42,013 nt of DNA from Bacteroidales bacterium (GCA_027858955.1 JAQIBR010000134.1:1-42013); one strand, 5' to 3'. Positions 1 to 8,732 are shown, numbered from the stretch's first letter. A program made the numbers and translations. Notes: generated by a model from the letters alone, not told the origin.

Positions 1-57
1 AACTCAGGACCCTCCCGATATACCGATAGCTATCGGTATCGGGATGCTCTTCCAACA
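1..57 (-). pseudogene. tRNA-Lys-like remnant with replaced anticodon arm
   Basis: Read on the minus strand this matches the intact tRNA-Lys at 108-180 on both sides of the anticodon arm. The D-loop end and D-stem 3' side (GTTGG, one changed base, AGAGCA) and the variable loop with T-stem start (GGGTCCTGAGTT) are the same. The 17-base anticodon arm between them is replaced by a 32-base palindromic hairpin. The 5' acceptor strand and 5' D-stem are missing, because the match stops in the D-loop. The T-arm and 3' acceptor lie outside the window. It cannot fold as a normal tRNA and has no anticodon, so it is probably a broken duplicate. Confidence 0.65.
14..43. repeat. palindromic element (CCGATAGCTATCGG core)
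   Basis: The inner 18 bases at 21-38 (taccgatagctatcggta) are a perfect palindrome. Outer arms cccga (14-18) and tcggg (39-43) extend the pairing, with a two-base TA bulge. It sits exactly where the anticodon arm of a tRNA-Lys copy should be. The form suggests a REP-like interspersed palindrome, but only one clear copy is present here; a looser relative may be at 28826-28891. Confidence 0.65.
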
Positions 58-68
58 CAAAATTTTAG

Positions 69-101
69 AAAAAAAAAGACCAAAACATTACTGTTTTAGT
101 C
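69..101 (-). terminator. rho-independent terminator of tRNA-Lys
   Basis: On the minus strand, seven bases after the tRNA 3' end, the arms 92-101 and 78-87 form a 10-bp stem (one G-T pair) with a 4-base loop. A run of nine T follows (positions 77-69 read backwards). Confidence 0.85.
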
Positions 102-107
102 TTCCTG

Positions 108-180
108 TGATCTGGCTGAGGCTCGAACTCAGGACCCTTTGATTAAAAGTCAAATGCTCTACCAACTGAGCTACCAAATC
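108..180 (-). tRNA. tRNA-Lys (anticodon TTT)
   Basis: A 73-base cloverleaf is complete. The acceptor GATTTGG pairs with CCAGATC (one G-T pair), D-stem GCTC/GAGC, anticodon stem TTTGA/TCAAA around loop CTTTTAA (anticodon TTT), and T-stem CTGAG/CTCAG with loop TTCGAGC. The discriminator base is A. The 3' CCA is not encoded and must be added after transcription. Confidence 0.97.
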
Positions 181-198
181 ATCGCTGTTAAGCGGCTG

Positions 199-229
199 CA
201 AAAGTACATTTTATTTTTAAAAAGGCAAA
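199..229 (-). promoter_or_regulatory. housekeeping promoter of tRNA-Lys
   Basis: On the minus strand, TTTG (229-226), exactly 19 bases, then TACTTTTG (206-199). This is a full match to the Bacteroidota primary-sigma consensus TTTG / TAnnTTTG. Transcription would start about 10 bases before the tRNA 5' end. Confidence 0.85.
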
Positions 230-281
230 TCTTTATCCGATTTAATTAATTGAAAGAAAAAGCCGATATTTGGCAGCTTCA

Positions 282-2000
282 TCACTTTACAAAATAGGCA
301 ATTTTAAAAAGACCCAAATCTTTCAGGTCAAAATTCTCGATATACTTAGATTTTTCCTGGTTTTCTGCTAAAGCTATTTGACTAAAAATTTCGGCCGATT
401 TTTTATAATCATCGCTGCGATTTGCATCTTTCAATAATAAATAACCCATAATAATATTTGCGGCCATTTCTACTAAGCGACGAGCATGAAAGTCGAGTAA
501 TTCAACGTCTTTTTCTCTTTGAACTGTAATAACTGCTTTTGTGTATTGATCAGTCATTATTATTAAACGGCGCTTAATAAAATCAAACTCGGGTTTTATG
601 TTTTCCAATTCATATTCGCTGATAAATTTCATATAGGATCCGTTAACCACACCACGAATAGCTGCTACAACTTGTAATTGAGAGGTGCCTTCATAAATAG
701 TAGTAATTCGAGCATCGCGAAAAATTCGCTCAATAGGGAAGTCTTTCATAAATCCCGTTCCGCCGTGAACCTGTAATGAATCATATGCGATTTCATTACT
801 ATATTCACTGGAAATAAGTTTTAAAAGTGGCGTAAACATATCAGCTTTCCTGAGGAAATATTTCATATCATTACGCTCCTCGATTTCCAATTTTCTGTCT
901 TCCTGAATAAAGTTATAGGATTTATATATATCGACAAAACGAGCCGTTTCATACAATAATGTGCGAATAGCATCGACTTTCACTTTCATTTTTGTAATCA
1001 TTTCATAAACAGCAGGATATTTAATAATTGGTTTACCAAACTGCTCTCTTTCATGTGCATATTTTAAAGCTTCGCGATAAGCAGCTTCTGCTAATCCCAC
1101 ACTTTGAGCTCCCACTCCTAAACGAGCGGAGTTCATTAAAGACATTACGTATTTGATAAGTCCAAGTCTTCGATCACCAACCAATGTGGCTGGTGCATCT
1201 TTAAATACGAGTTCGCAAGTAGGAGATCCTTTAATTCCCATTTTATTTTCAATACGACGAACAGTCATTCTTTTTTCGCCTCTATCGTAAACAAATAATG
1301 AAAGACCACGTCCGTCTGAAGTCCCTTCTTCCGAACGAGCTAAAACCAATGAAATATGAGCATCACCGTTGGTAATGAATCGTTTAACTCCGTTCAAATA
1401 CCATTGATCTTCTTTTTGGTTATAAGTAGCTTTAAGTTGAACCGCTTGTAAATCAGAGCCGGCATCAGGCTCTGTTAAATCCATTGCTGCTGTTTCTCCT
1501 AAACTGAAACGCGGTAAAAACTCATCTTTGATCTCATCCGAAGCAAACTCATGAATGGTTTCGGCACAATCCTGTAATCCCCAAATATTTGCGAAACCGG
1601 CATCGGCACGCGAAACAATTTCGCCAGCCATAATATAAGGGACGATAGAGAAATTAAGTCCGCCATACTTACGAGGTAAAGAAATTCCGGTTAAACCTGC
1701 ATCCACAAGTGCCTTATAATTTTCTGTCGTGCCCTTAGCATAATGAACTTCGTTATTAATCAGAGTTGGTCCGTCGTGATCGACATCTTCGGCATTGGGA
1801 GCAATAATATCACCGCAGATTTCGCCAATAATTTCCATCACCTTTTCATAACTGTCCATTGTATCCTCGAAATCGAGAGGCGCATAATCAAATTTGTCCT
1901 TATCACTATAATTGTTTTCTTTCAATTTCACCAATTTCTCCATATTTGGATGTTCAAGATGAAATTTTAAGTCTTTATTATCTATATAAAAATTTGCCAT
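282..2000 (-). CDS. acyl-CoA dehydrogenase family protein
   Basis: FAD-dependent acyl-CoA dehydrogenase, oxidising acyl-CoA to 2-enoyl-CoA and passing electrons to the electron transfer flavoprotein encoded just upstream. Visible motifs are the family signature TEPDAGSD (about residue 178) and the C-terminal signature ending YEGTSQLQ. Its Glu (residue 437) aligns with the catalytic base of medium-chain acyl-CoA dehydrogenase. At 572 residues it is longer than the usual 380; about 120 extra helical residues follow the catalytic domain, as in larger Bacteroidota members of the family. The start ATG is one base after the etfA stop, so translation is probably coupled in an etfB-etfA-acd operon. 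Chain-length specificity cannot be read from the sequence. Some family members in this size class act in other reactions, so the substrate is uncertain. Confidence 0.93.
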   Translation of the reverse strand: MANFYIDNKDLKFHLEHPNMEKLVKLKENNYSDKDKFDYAPLDFEDTMDSYEKVMEIIGEICGDIIAPNAEDVDHDGPTLINNEVHYAKGTTENYKALVDAGLTGISLPRKYGGLNFSIVPYIMAGEIVSRADAGFANIWGLQDCAETIHEFASDEIKDEFLPRFSLGETAAMDLTEPDAGSDLQAVQLKATYNQKEDQWYLNGVKRFITNGDAHISLVLARSEEGTSDGRGLSLFVYDRGEKRMTVRRIENKMGIKGSPTCELVFKDAPATLVGDRRLGLIKYVMSLMNSARLGVGAQSVGLAEAAYREALKYAHEREQFGKPIIKYPAVYEMITKMKVKVDAIRTLLYETARFVDIYKSYNFIQEDRKLEIEERNDMKYFLRKADMFTPLLKLISSEYSNEIAYDSLQVHGGTGFMKDFPIERIFRDARITTIYEGTSQLQVVAAIRGVVNGSYMKFISEYELENIKPEFDFIKRRLIIMTDQYTKAVITVQREKDVELLDFHARRLVEMAANIIMGYLLLKDANRSDDYKKSAEIFSQIALAENQEKSKYIENFDLKDLGLFKIAYFVK

Positions 2001-2001
2001 T

Positions 2002-3060
2002 TTATTTCGAGTTTTCTTTATAATACTTAATCATCTTTGGAATTACTACGTCAACACTACCGTTAATCGTATAATCGGCAATATTATTAATCGGTGCATG
2101 CGGATCTGTATTTATAGAAATAATTTTTGATGACTCGTCCATTCCGGCACTGTGTTGAACTGCACCTGAAATTCCACAAGCGATATATAATTTAGGGCGA
2201 ACCGTTACTCCGGTTTGACCTATTTGACGCTCATGTGGAGCATAACCTGCATCAACGGCAGCACGCGAAGCGCCAACTTCGCCACCGAGTAATTCGGCTA
2301 AATCAAAAAGTAATTTAAAATTTTCAATACTTCCTACTCCATAACCACCCGAAACAATAATTTGCGAATTCTTAATGTTTATTTTTTGTTTCTCTATATG
2401 ACGGTCGATTATTTGTACAGCAAAATCCAAGTCTTCAAAAACATTATTTAAATCGATAGCAACTAATTTTCCTTTATAATTCTCTGTTTTGATCTCCTTT
2501 TTCATCACCCCTTCGCGAACAGTTGCGATTTGTGGTCGCGTTTCAGGATTAATGATAGTAGCGATAATATTTCCTCCAAAAGCAGGTCGAATTTGATAGA
2601 GAAGATTTTTATACACTTTTTTTAGCTTTTTATCCTCGTGGTCACCAATAATCAAACTAGTACAATCGGCTGTTAATCCGCATTTTAGCGCAGATGCAAT
2701 ACGAGGTGCGATATCTCTTCCGATAGAACTTGCTCCAAATAATACAATCTCAGGTTTTTGCTCCTTAAAAAGTTTTATAAGCAATCTGGCGTGTGAGCCT
2801 GTAGTAAATGGGAAAAATTTTCCATCATCGGCAGTATGAATAAAATCTACACCGAAAGGAAATATTTCTTTCTCGATTCCATTTAATTTGGCGCCAATAA
2901 CTACCGCTTCAAGTTTAATTTTAAGTTCATCGGCTAATGAACGACCCTTGGTAAGAAGCTCAAGGCTCACATCGGCAACATGTCCTTCTTCCGTAATTTC
3001 ACAATAAACAAATATATTATTCACTTTATAAGTTTTTAATTTGTAATGACCATTAACCAA
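2002..3060 (-). CDS. etfA: electron transfer flavoprotein subunit alpha
   Basis: Alpha subunit of the FAD-containing ETF heterodimer that takes electrons from acyl-CoA dehydrogenases. The C-terminal FAD domain is clear: GGYGVGS near residue 238, then a GEVGASRAAVDAGY stretch, RQIGQTG, CGISGAVQH and the NTDPHAPI motif near residue 315. Its length of 352 is somewhat above a minimal EtfA (about 310-320). The start codon lies inside the last codons of etfB (8-base overlap), and acyl-CoA dehydrogenase follows after one base. The three genes form one transcription unit. Confidence 0.95.
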   Translation of the reverse strand: MVNGHYKLKTYKVNNIFVYCEITEEGHVADVSLELLTKGRSLADELKIKLEAVVIGAKLNGIEKEIFPFGVDFIHTADDGKFFPFTTGSHARLLIKLFKEQKPEIVLFGASSIGRDIAPRIASALKCGLTADCTSLIIGDHEDKKLKKVYKNLLYQIRPAFGGNIIATIINPETRPQIATVREGVMKKEIKTENYKGKLVAIDLNNVFEDLDFAVQIIDRHIEKQKINIKNSQIIVSGGYGVGSIENFKLLFDLAELLGGEVGASRAAVDAGYAPHERQIGQTGVTVRPKLYIACGISGAVQHSAGMDESSKIISINTDPHAPINNIADYTINGSVDVVIPKMIKYYKENSK

Positions 3061-3925
3061 TAATATGGCTATCGAGCAATTCTTTCATTAAATCGTTGAT
3101 TTCATCGTTGCTTGTTCCCAAAGCTTTGGAATCTTTTGATTGGAAAACAACGTTTTGAATTGTTTTTACTTTGGTTGGTGAACCTGATAATCCTAATGCA
3201 TCAACATCGGCATTAATATCATCTACGGTCCATTCATCAATATTCAAATAGGGACGGTCATTATATAAATGGGTATAATCCTTTGTTTCGTTTTGAAGTT
3301 CGGTTAAAGTTTTTGCATGTTTAAACTTCATTAATAGTTTAGCGTTTCGTGGCCGACAATCTGCTGCAGAACCGTGAACAGTAACAGCAATGGGGAAAGA
3401 AGCTTTAACTGTTTCTACTCCTCTTTCAAGACGTCTTTTTATAGTTATTTCCTTTTCATTAACATCAACTAATTCTTCTGCATAAGTAATTTGTGGAATT
3501 CCTAATTTTTCGGCAGTCTGCGGTCCAACTTGCGCTGTGTCTCCATCAATAGCCTGACGCCCTGCAACTACAAGGTGAAATGGTGCCAATTTTTTTATTG
3601 CTAAAGATATAGCATAAGAAGTTGCCAATGTATCACTGCCAGCAAATTTTCTGTCGGTCAACAGAAAGCCTTTATCAGCACCTCTATACAAAGATTCGCG
3701 TATTATTTCAGCTGCACGAAAAGGACCCATAGTAAGGATAATTACTTCTGCATCTTTTACTTTATCCTTAACACGAAGGGCAAATTCTAAAGCATTCAAA
3801 TCTTCAGGATTGTAAATTGCCGGAAGTGCCGCCCTGTTAACAGTACCGTCGGCTTTCATAGCATCTTTACCAACATTACGTGTATCGGGAACTTGTTTGG
3901 CAAGGACAATAATTTTAAAACTCAT
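3053..3925 (-). CDS. etfB: electron transfer flavoprotein subunit beta (FixA family)
   Basis: Beta subunit of ETF, first gene of the etfB-etfA-acd operon. It has the family N-terminus (KQVPDTRN), the NPEDLNALEFALR segment near residue 40 and GRQAIDGDTAQVGPQTAEKLG near residue 120. The DGDTAQVGP form is the one I associate with clostridial and FixAB-type ETFs, some of which bifurcate electrons; mitochondrial-type ETF-beta has a different sequence at this point. This hints at, but does not prove, an NADH-linked ETF. Length 290 is slightly above typical (about 260). ATG start at 3925; no full-consensus promoter was recognised upstream. Confidence 0.94.
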   Translation of the reverse strand: MSFKIIVLAKQVPDTRNVGKDAMKADGTVNRAALPAIYNPEDLNALEFALRVKDKVKDAEVIILTMGPFRAAEIIRESLYRGADKGFLLTDRKFAGSDTLATSYAISLAIKKLAPFHLVVAGRQAIDGDTAQVGPQTAEKLGIPQITYAEELVDVNEKEITIKRRLERGVETVKASFPIAVTVHGSAADCRPRNAKLLMKFKHAKTLTELQNETKDYTHLYNDRPYLNIDEWTVDDINADVDALGLSGSPTKVKTIQNVVFQSKDSKALGTSNDEINDLMKELLDSHIIG

Positions 3926-4533
3926 TCGCTATAGTATTAATATTTAGTTATTTATGATTTCGAACATACAAATTAAAATTCTAAAATATTTTCACATATT
4001 TTCGAAATGCTGACAAAAATAGATATAATGAACAAGCCCACAAAATTTAGATGCTAATTGAAAAACTAAATTGTCGTTCTTATTTTGAGAAAGAGAGATT
4101 TAAGCATAAAAATAGTATTTTAAAATAATATATTAGATTCCTTATCAGCTTGTAGAAATTGATATGAATAAGGAATAATTATTTTAATCGACATATAATC
4201 AGCTTACAGTATAAAATACAGCAATAATACCTAACCTATTAAACTTAATCTAGTTTAGTCCCTAAAATATCTATTGCATTTTTAAAGCTTTAGTCAATTA
4301 GTTTGAATTTGAGAAATAACAATTAAAAAAATGGTGTAAATAAATTACCAATATTTTAATGCAATTCAAAAAGATCAATTATATATTCTAAGTATTATTG
4401 AAGTATTCTCGGTTAACAAATACAAAATCAATAATATACAGCGTTAGTCTCCAAATATATTACAAGCTTTTTTGGTACTACAAAATTACCTTTTTTATCT
4501 CTGAATCGATTTAATTCAACTGTCTAAAATATT
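3926..4533. other. long noncoding AT-rich divergent spacer
   Basis: About 600 bases lie between the divergent etfB gene and the regulatory block of the first lipoprotein. I see no convincing coding frame, tRNA, terminator or repeat array. The stretch is strongly AT-rich. It must hold the etf operon promoter at its left end, but no full TTTG / TAnnTTTG pair was found. Confidence 0.5.
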
Positions 4534-4577
4534 GTCCATAATGTATATTTATTCTCAATATGAGAAGAAATAGACAT
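4534..4577 (+). promoter_or_regulatory. conserved palindromic upstream block, copy 1
   Basis: A 44-base block begins GTCCATA and contains the inverted repeat TTCTCA-ATA-TGAGAA (4552-4566). The arms extend outward with 14 of 16 positions paired (4542-4557 with 4561-4576). By hand count 33 of 44 bases are identical to the block at 8689-8732, while the 67 bases between block and promoter are only about half identical. Position and form fit an activator binding site about 110 bases upstream of the expected transcription start. Confidence 0.6.
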
Positions 4578-4644
4578 GGTAGAATTGTCGTATAAATAGT
4601 CTATATAACTGATAAATAAGCAGATATATATAATACAATTACAT

Positions 4645-4659
4645 TGGCATATTAATTGA
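4645..4659 (+). promoter_or_regulatory. sigma-54-like -24/-12 promoter, lipoprotein 1
   Basis: TGGCAT, five bases, TTGA resembles the sigma-54 consensus TGGCAC-N5-TTGC, with GA instead of GC at -12. The start of transcription would be near 4670, about 22 bases before the ATG. No housekeeping TAnnTTTG element was found at this place. The same arrangement precedes the paralogue at 8856. Confidence 0.5.
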
Positions 4660-4691
4660 TAAGTATCTGACCGAACTGAAAATTTATTATT

Positions 4692-6950
4692 ATGAAAAGG
4701 TTTTTATATTTAATATTTATCATAGGACTCGTAATAACGAGCTGCAATAAGCCTCCTATAGTACCGCAACCGGAGGATGTTGTTTTTCATGCTACAGCCA
4801 ATTCATATGGTCTTAAATCTTCAAATTGCGATAATCCTGTTGCTGATTACGCACTTATAACTATTAATACTGTCTTAAATGGTGTTATATTAGAAAACAC
4901 TGCTGTAACTAAAACTGTTGATGTTTTTTATTTAGAAGGGAATATATATACAAATACATTAAAACTGGATGCTGGAAATTTTGCAGTGACTCAGTTTATA
5001 TTAATGAGTACTAATTTTGAAGGAGAAGATATAGTAGTTATGGCTTCACCGATTGAAGGTGCTGATTATGAAAAATTTGTTGCTGATGCTTTACCTTTAA
5101 AATTCAGCGTTGGTGCTTTCTTGAAAAATCAAGTTCCTATTCAGGTTCTGTGTTTCACACCTACCGATATAAGTGAATTTGGTTTTAGCTGGTTCGCTAT
5201 CGACCAAATAACAGTTCGTGAATTCTGTTTCTTTGGTGATATCTGTATAGAAGATTATTTTGGTTATACAGGTTCTTTATACGAAGAACAACAAAACGGT
5301 TTAGTACATGATATGCCTGCTATTTTTACTATCGACGTATATAGAAATAGAACACCAGTCTCTACTCCTTTAGTAAGCTATAATAATGAATACACCGAAG
5401 ATGGTTCGGATTGGTTTGGCGAAGGCGCTCCTCTTTGTGTTCAATATCCTGATTTTAATGGAATACAAGATAATTTCGAATTTGTACTCTCTATATTAGT
5501 AAAAGTAGATGATTCATTTGTATATAAACCTTTCCACACATGGATTAGTACTGATGATGGAGCTCTAATTAATTTCGGTGAAACCACTGAAATAGATATA
5601 AGTGATGATGATATATTAGATTTTGTTTTGGGCGATTGCGTGCCTGATGCTGATCTTATTCTTCCTCCATTTCCAGACACTCCTGCTACTCCGGAAGCAG
5701 TTGTTCGCAGTATTTGTTTCGATGGTGATATTTGTGTAGATGTAAATAGTGATGACTATTCAGGTTCCGCATATGATGGAATGACAACCCTGGACGGTAA
5801 TATGCCAGCAATATTCAAAATTGATGTTAAGCATAATAATGTCTCTTTGGGCAGTTACAGTAATCTTTCTACCTATGGAACAGATTTATGTGTGAATTAT
5901 ACTGATTATCCTGATGTTGTAGACAAATTCGAATTTGCTCTTTCAATACTTGTTATAGATGGAACTACATTCGTATATAAAGAATTTAAAACCTGGACAA
6001 TATATGATGCTCAAACTTTTCCTAATATGGGAAATGTTGGTAGTGCAAGTGTAATGGACTTTGTTCTAGGTAATTGTGCAATAGGAGATATCAATTTACC
6101 CCCTTATACAAATCCTAATCCTCCAACAGTAGTATGTGGAGAATGTGATGGAGATGTCTCTTCATTAACTCTGCAATATATAGGTGCTTTAAACAACCCA
6201 TTTGTAAAAGTAATGGATGATAAAAATGAAGAGGTTCTATTTGTAGGTTACGTTTCGAAAACTGTACCTTTTACATTCATCGGGCTTAAAAGAGATAATA
6301 AAATGGGGAAAACAATTAATATTTACGTGTATGATATTAATTATAATTCTCTAAATGTTAATATCCATACAAGCTGTTCTCAAGATATATATGCAGGTAT
6401 GACATTTGGTGATTTTTATGTCGTGGCAGGAGAATCTTCAGATGGTGGAGCTTTGTGTAGTATTGAGTTACCAACAGATCCAGAACCTTCTCCTTTTGAT
6501 GGAGATGAAACTGCATTTGGTTATGGTGGCCCAGCATACGCAACTTGTTTCCTCAATGATAATGATGCTCCAGATAACAGCCGCTGGGGTTGGACAAATG
6601 GACAATACAGTGCTTCAACTACCAAAACCTATCATTTAGATTTATGGGCAGGTGCCGCCGATTGTGATCAAACTAAAGGATATTATGTTGGAACAGTTAC
6701 ATTCACCTATATCAATGGTACTGTGGCGGTGACCTATAATATAATTGATGGTGTAGAATTAGAAGCGATTCATTTATATGTTGGAAATGACAAATATCCG
6801 TTAAACGGTCTTGTTTCGACTGTAGCACCTGGCAAATTCACCTATATAGATGATGATGCATCCGATGGTGGAATCGATACATACTTTACAATATCTGGTC
6901 TTAGCGGTGCCGTCTATATTATTGCACATGCCGATGTAAAAGGCGATTAA
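4692..6950 (+). CDS. large lipoprotein with duplicated module, family member 1
   Basis: A 752-residue secreted lipoprotein: signal peptide with lipobox VITSC (acylated Cys18), then CNKPP. Residues about 20-170 form an N-terminal domain shared with the next two genes. A family module starting with an FFGD-like motif and ending near DFVLG-C occurs twice (about 175-325 and 337-475), but only once in the paralogues. The C-terminal part is different: a CGECDG-VSSLTLQYIG motif (C482, C485) like a domain of unknown function in other secreted bacterial proteins. A final region from about residue 600 (ETAFGYGG, RWGWTNG, HLYVGND) resembles a repeated extracellular domain of Bacteroidota surface proteins. 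No type IX sorting tail is seen. Function unknown; probably outer-membrane and possibly surface-exposed. Confidence 0.85.
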   Translation: MKRFLYLIFIIGLVITSCNKPPIVPQPEDVVFHATANSYGLKSSNCDNPVADYALITINTVLNGVILENTAVTKTVDVFYLEGNIYTNTLKLDAGNFAVTQFILMSTNFEGEDIVVMASPIEGADYEKFVADALPLKFSVGAFLKNQVPIQVLCFTPTDISEFGFSWFAIDQITVREFCFFGDICIEDYFGYTGSLYEEQQNGLVHDMPAIFTIDVYRNRTPVSTPLVSYNNEYTEDGSDWFGEGAPLCVQYPDFNGIQDNFEFVLSILVKVDDSFVYKPFHTWISTDDGALINFGETTEIDISDDDILDFVLGDCVPDADLILPPFPDTPATPEAVVRSICFDGDICVDVNSDDYSGSAYDGMTTLDGNMPAIFKIDVKHNNVSLGSYSNLSTYGTDLCVNYTDYPDVVDKFEFALSILVIDGTTFVYKEFKTWTIYDAQTFPNMGNVGSASVMDFVLGNCAIGDINLPPYTNPNPPTVVCGECDGDVSSLTLQYIGALNNPFVKVMDDKNEEVLFVGYVSKTVPFTFIGLKRDNKMGKTINIYVYDINYNSLNVNIHTSCSQDIYAGMTFGDFYVVAGESSDGGALCSIELPTDPEPSPFDGDETAFGYGGPAYATCFLNDNDAPDNSRWGWTNGQYSASTTKTYHLDLWAGAADCDQTKGYYVGTVTFTYINGTVAVTYNIIDGVELEAIHLYVGNDKYPLNGLVSTVAPGKFTYIDDDASDGGIDTYFTISGLSGAVYIIAHADVKGD

Positions 6951-6965
6951 TTCGAAAAACTATAA

Positions 6966-7021
6966 AAACTAATAAAACTATTATAAACTAATAAAACTAG
7001 TATAAACTAATTAAAATTAAT
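6966..7021 (+). repeat. 19-base tandem repeat, about three units
   Basis: Units at 6966-6984 and 6985-7003 (aaactaataaaactattat type) differ at one position; a degenerate third unit follows at 7004-7021. It lies in the 103-base gap between the first two lipoprotein genes, which are probably co-transcribed. Meaning unknown. Confidence 0.75.
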
Positions 7022-7024
7022 CCC

Positions 7025-7036
7025 GTGCTAAAGCAC
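7025..7036 (+). other. small hairpin in leader of lipoprotein 2
   Basis: The perfect inverted repeat gtgctaaagcac ends 17 bases before the ATG at 7054. No T-run follows, so it is not a terminator. It may separate expression or stability of the two cistrons, but this is only positional inference. Confidence 0.45.
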
Positions 7037-7053
7037 ACAAAAACAAATCTATT

Positions 7054-8481
7054 ATGAAAAAGTTATTTTATTTATTCATCATTGTTGGTTTGGCAGCTGT
7101 AAGCTGTAATAAGCCAGCCGATCTTCCCCTAGAGCAAGATGTGATTTTTAAAGCAAATGCTGAAAGCTTAGGTTTTAAAAGCTCTATTCTTTGCGATAAT
7201 CCAATTGCTCAATACGCTTCTATCGATATCGATGGTATAGTTCACACTGTTGAGGTATTTCATTTAGACGGTACTATGTACACTAATACTTTAAAGTTAA
7301 CTCCTGGTCTTCATACTGTTAATACATTCATTCTAAAAAATGATGATGGAACTCCATTGGTTGACAGTGACGATATTGATGTTTATGCCACTCCAATGAA
7401 AAATGCTGAATATTCAGAATTTGTTGAAGAAGGTTTGCCAATCGAATTTGAAACTTCTGCATTCTTGAAAAACGAAGTGGATATTGATGTTATTTGTTAT
7501 AAACCAACGGCATTTACATCTTTTGGTTTTTCATGGTTCCAAGTTGATAGGGTTATTGTACGTGAATTCAATTTCTTTGGTGACTTCTGTACTAAATATT
7601 TCAGGCAGTATGATGCTAATGAATTTTATCATTTACAAACTTTATCACCCTTTGGTTTAAACCATGATATGATTGCAATCTTTCAAATTGAAGTATTTGC
7701 AAATGGCGATTTGGTTGCAACTTATAATAATGAAACAACTTCTTTGGACGGTGAACCATTAAAAGTTCAATATCCAGATTATGTTGATTATGTTGATGAA
7801 TTCGATTTTGTACTATCTATCTTAGTAAAAGACGGTACTGGATTTAGCTTCAAAGAATTCCATACTTGGAGTACTGTTGATGATGGTGACTTACCAAACA
7901 TTGGTACTGATAACGTAATGGACTTTGTATTAGGTAGTTGTGTTCCGGATGCAGATTTAATTCTTCATCCTTATATGAACCTTCCTGCAACTGCAGATAT
8001 GAAAACTGGCAATAGTGTTCCCGGTACTTTAGGTACTTACTTTGATGTTACTTTATCTAATATTGCTTCAGGTTATGATATACAAAATGGATTGTATGGA
8101 GTTTATTGTGCTGATAATCTTCACAGCATATACTTAAATACAACTTATCCTGGAATGAAAGTAGTTTCATCTTTATATCCTGATGCACTTCCTTCTGTTT
8201 TCAATCTACAGAAAACAGTTGTTGACAATATTAACTGGTTAGGTAATAATCTATATCGCTATCCTGGACATGATTGGGCTGATATTCAGGATGCAGTTTG
8301 GCTGATATTAGGTCAAATTCCTTCAGCTGGAACAATAGCAACTCAAATGAAAAATGATGCAATGTTATATGGCAACGATTTCTTGCCTCTAGTAGGTGGT
8401 TATGCAGCAGTTTATTTTGTTGATCCAACTCCGACAACTAATCCAGTATTGCAATTATTATTTACACTTGTAGACCCTTAA
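7054..8481 (+). CDS. lipoprotein with thioester-like C-terminal domain, member 2
   Basis: A 475-residue lipoprotein with signal peptide and lipobox AAVSC (Cys18). It shares the N-terminal domain and one copy of the FFGD...DFVLG-C module with its neighbours. From about residue 310 a different domain follows: YFDVTLSNIASGYDIQNG, then VYCAD (Cys352), INWLGNN and IQDAVW (Gln412). A Tyr/Phe-Cys motif about 60 residues before a Gln-x-Ala-Val/Ile-Trp motif, with an aromatic I-W-L segment between, is the pattern of TQXA-type internal thioester domains of Gram-positive surface proteins. This gives a hypothesis of covalent adhesion; the alternative is a related fold without thioester. No own promoter was recognised; it is probably transcribed with the upstream paralogue and ended by the terminator at 8504-8532. 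Confidence 0.85.
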   Translation: MKKLFYLFIIVGLAAVSCNKPADLPLEQDVIFKANAESLGFKSSILCDNPIAQYASIDIDGIVHTVEVFHLDGTMYTNTLKLTPGLHTVNTFILKNDDGTPLVDSDDIDVYATPMKNAEYSEFVEEGLPIEFETSAFLKNEVDIDVICYKPTAFTSFGFSWFQVDRVIVREFNFFGDFCTKYFRQYDANEFYHLQTLSPFGLNHDMIAIFQIEVFANGDLVATYNNETTSLDGEPLKVQYPDYVDYVDEFDFVLSILVKDGTGFSFKEFHTWSTVDDGDLPNIGTDNVMDFVLGSCVPDADLILHPYMNLPATADMKTGNSVPGTLGTYFDVTLSNIASGYDIQNGLYGVYCADNLHSIYLNTTYPGMKVVSSLYPDALPSVFNLQKTVVDNINWLGNNLYRYPGHDWADIQDAVWLILGQIPSAGTIATQMKNDAMLYGNDFLPLVGGYAAVYFVDPTPTTNPVLQLLFTLVDP

Positions 8482-8503
8482 TAATTATATAGTTTCGTTT
8501 GCT

Positions 8504-8532
8504 AAGAGGAGGCCTAGGTCTCCTCTTTTTTT
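8504..8532 (+). terminator. rho-independent terminator after lipoprotein 2
   Basis: An 8-bp stem AAGAGGAG / CTCCTCTT with an 8-base loop and a T-run to 8532, about 20 bases after the stop codon. Confidence 0.85.
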
Positions 8533-8688
8533 ATCTAAAAGTAAAAACAATACAAAACCTTTGATTAACTACATGAAACTATAACAAATATTTATTAAAG
8601 GCAATTTTATTTTTTAATCTAAAAAAATAATAAAACAATCATTTTCAAATTTAATTGATAGGAACTTTGAATTTGATGTCAAAATAAA

Positions 8689-8732
8689 GTCCATATAAAA
8701 TATTTATTCTCAAAATAAGAAATAAAGGACAA
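8689..8732 (+). promoter_or_regulatory. conserved palindromic upstream block, copy 2
   Basis: Second copy of the block at 4534-4577: GTCCATA, then ATATTTATTCTCAA, then AAGAA. The inverted repeat is weaker (TTCTCA-AAA-TAAGAA, 8707-8721). The distance from the palindrome start to the -24 element is 93 bases, exactly as in copy 1. Confidence 0.55.

Noticed and set aside
6966-7021. CRISPR-like array
   Set aside because: Units are directly adjacent without spacers and AT-rich; no cas genes are near.
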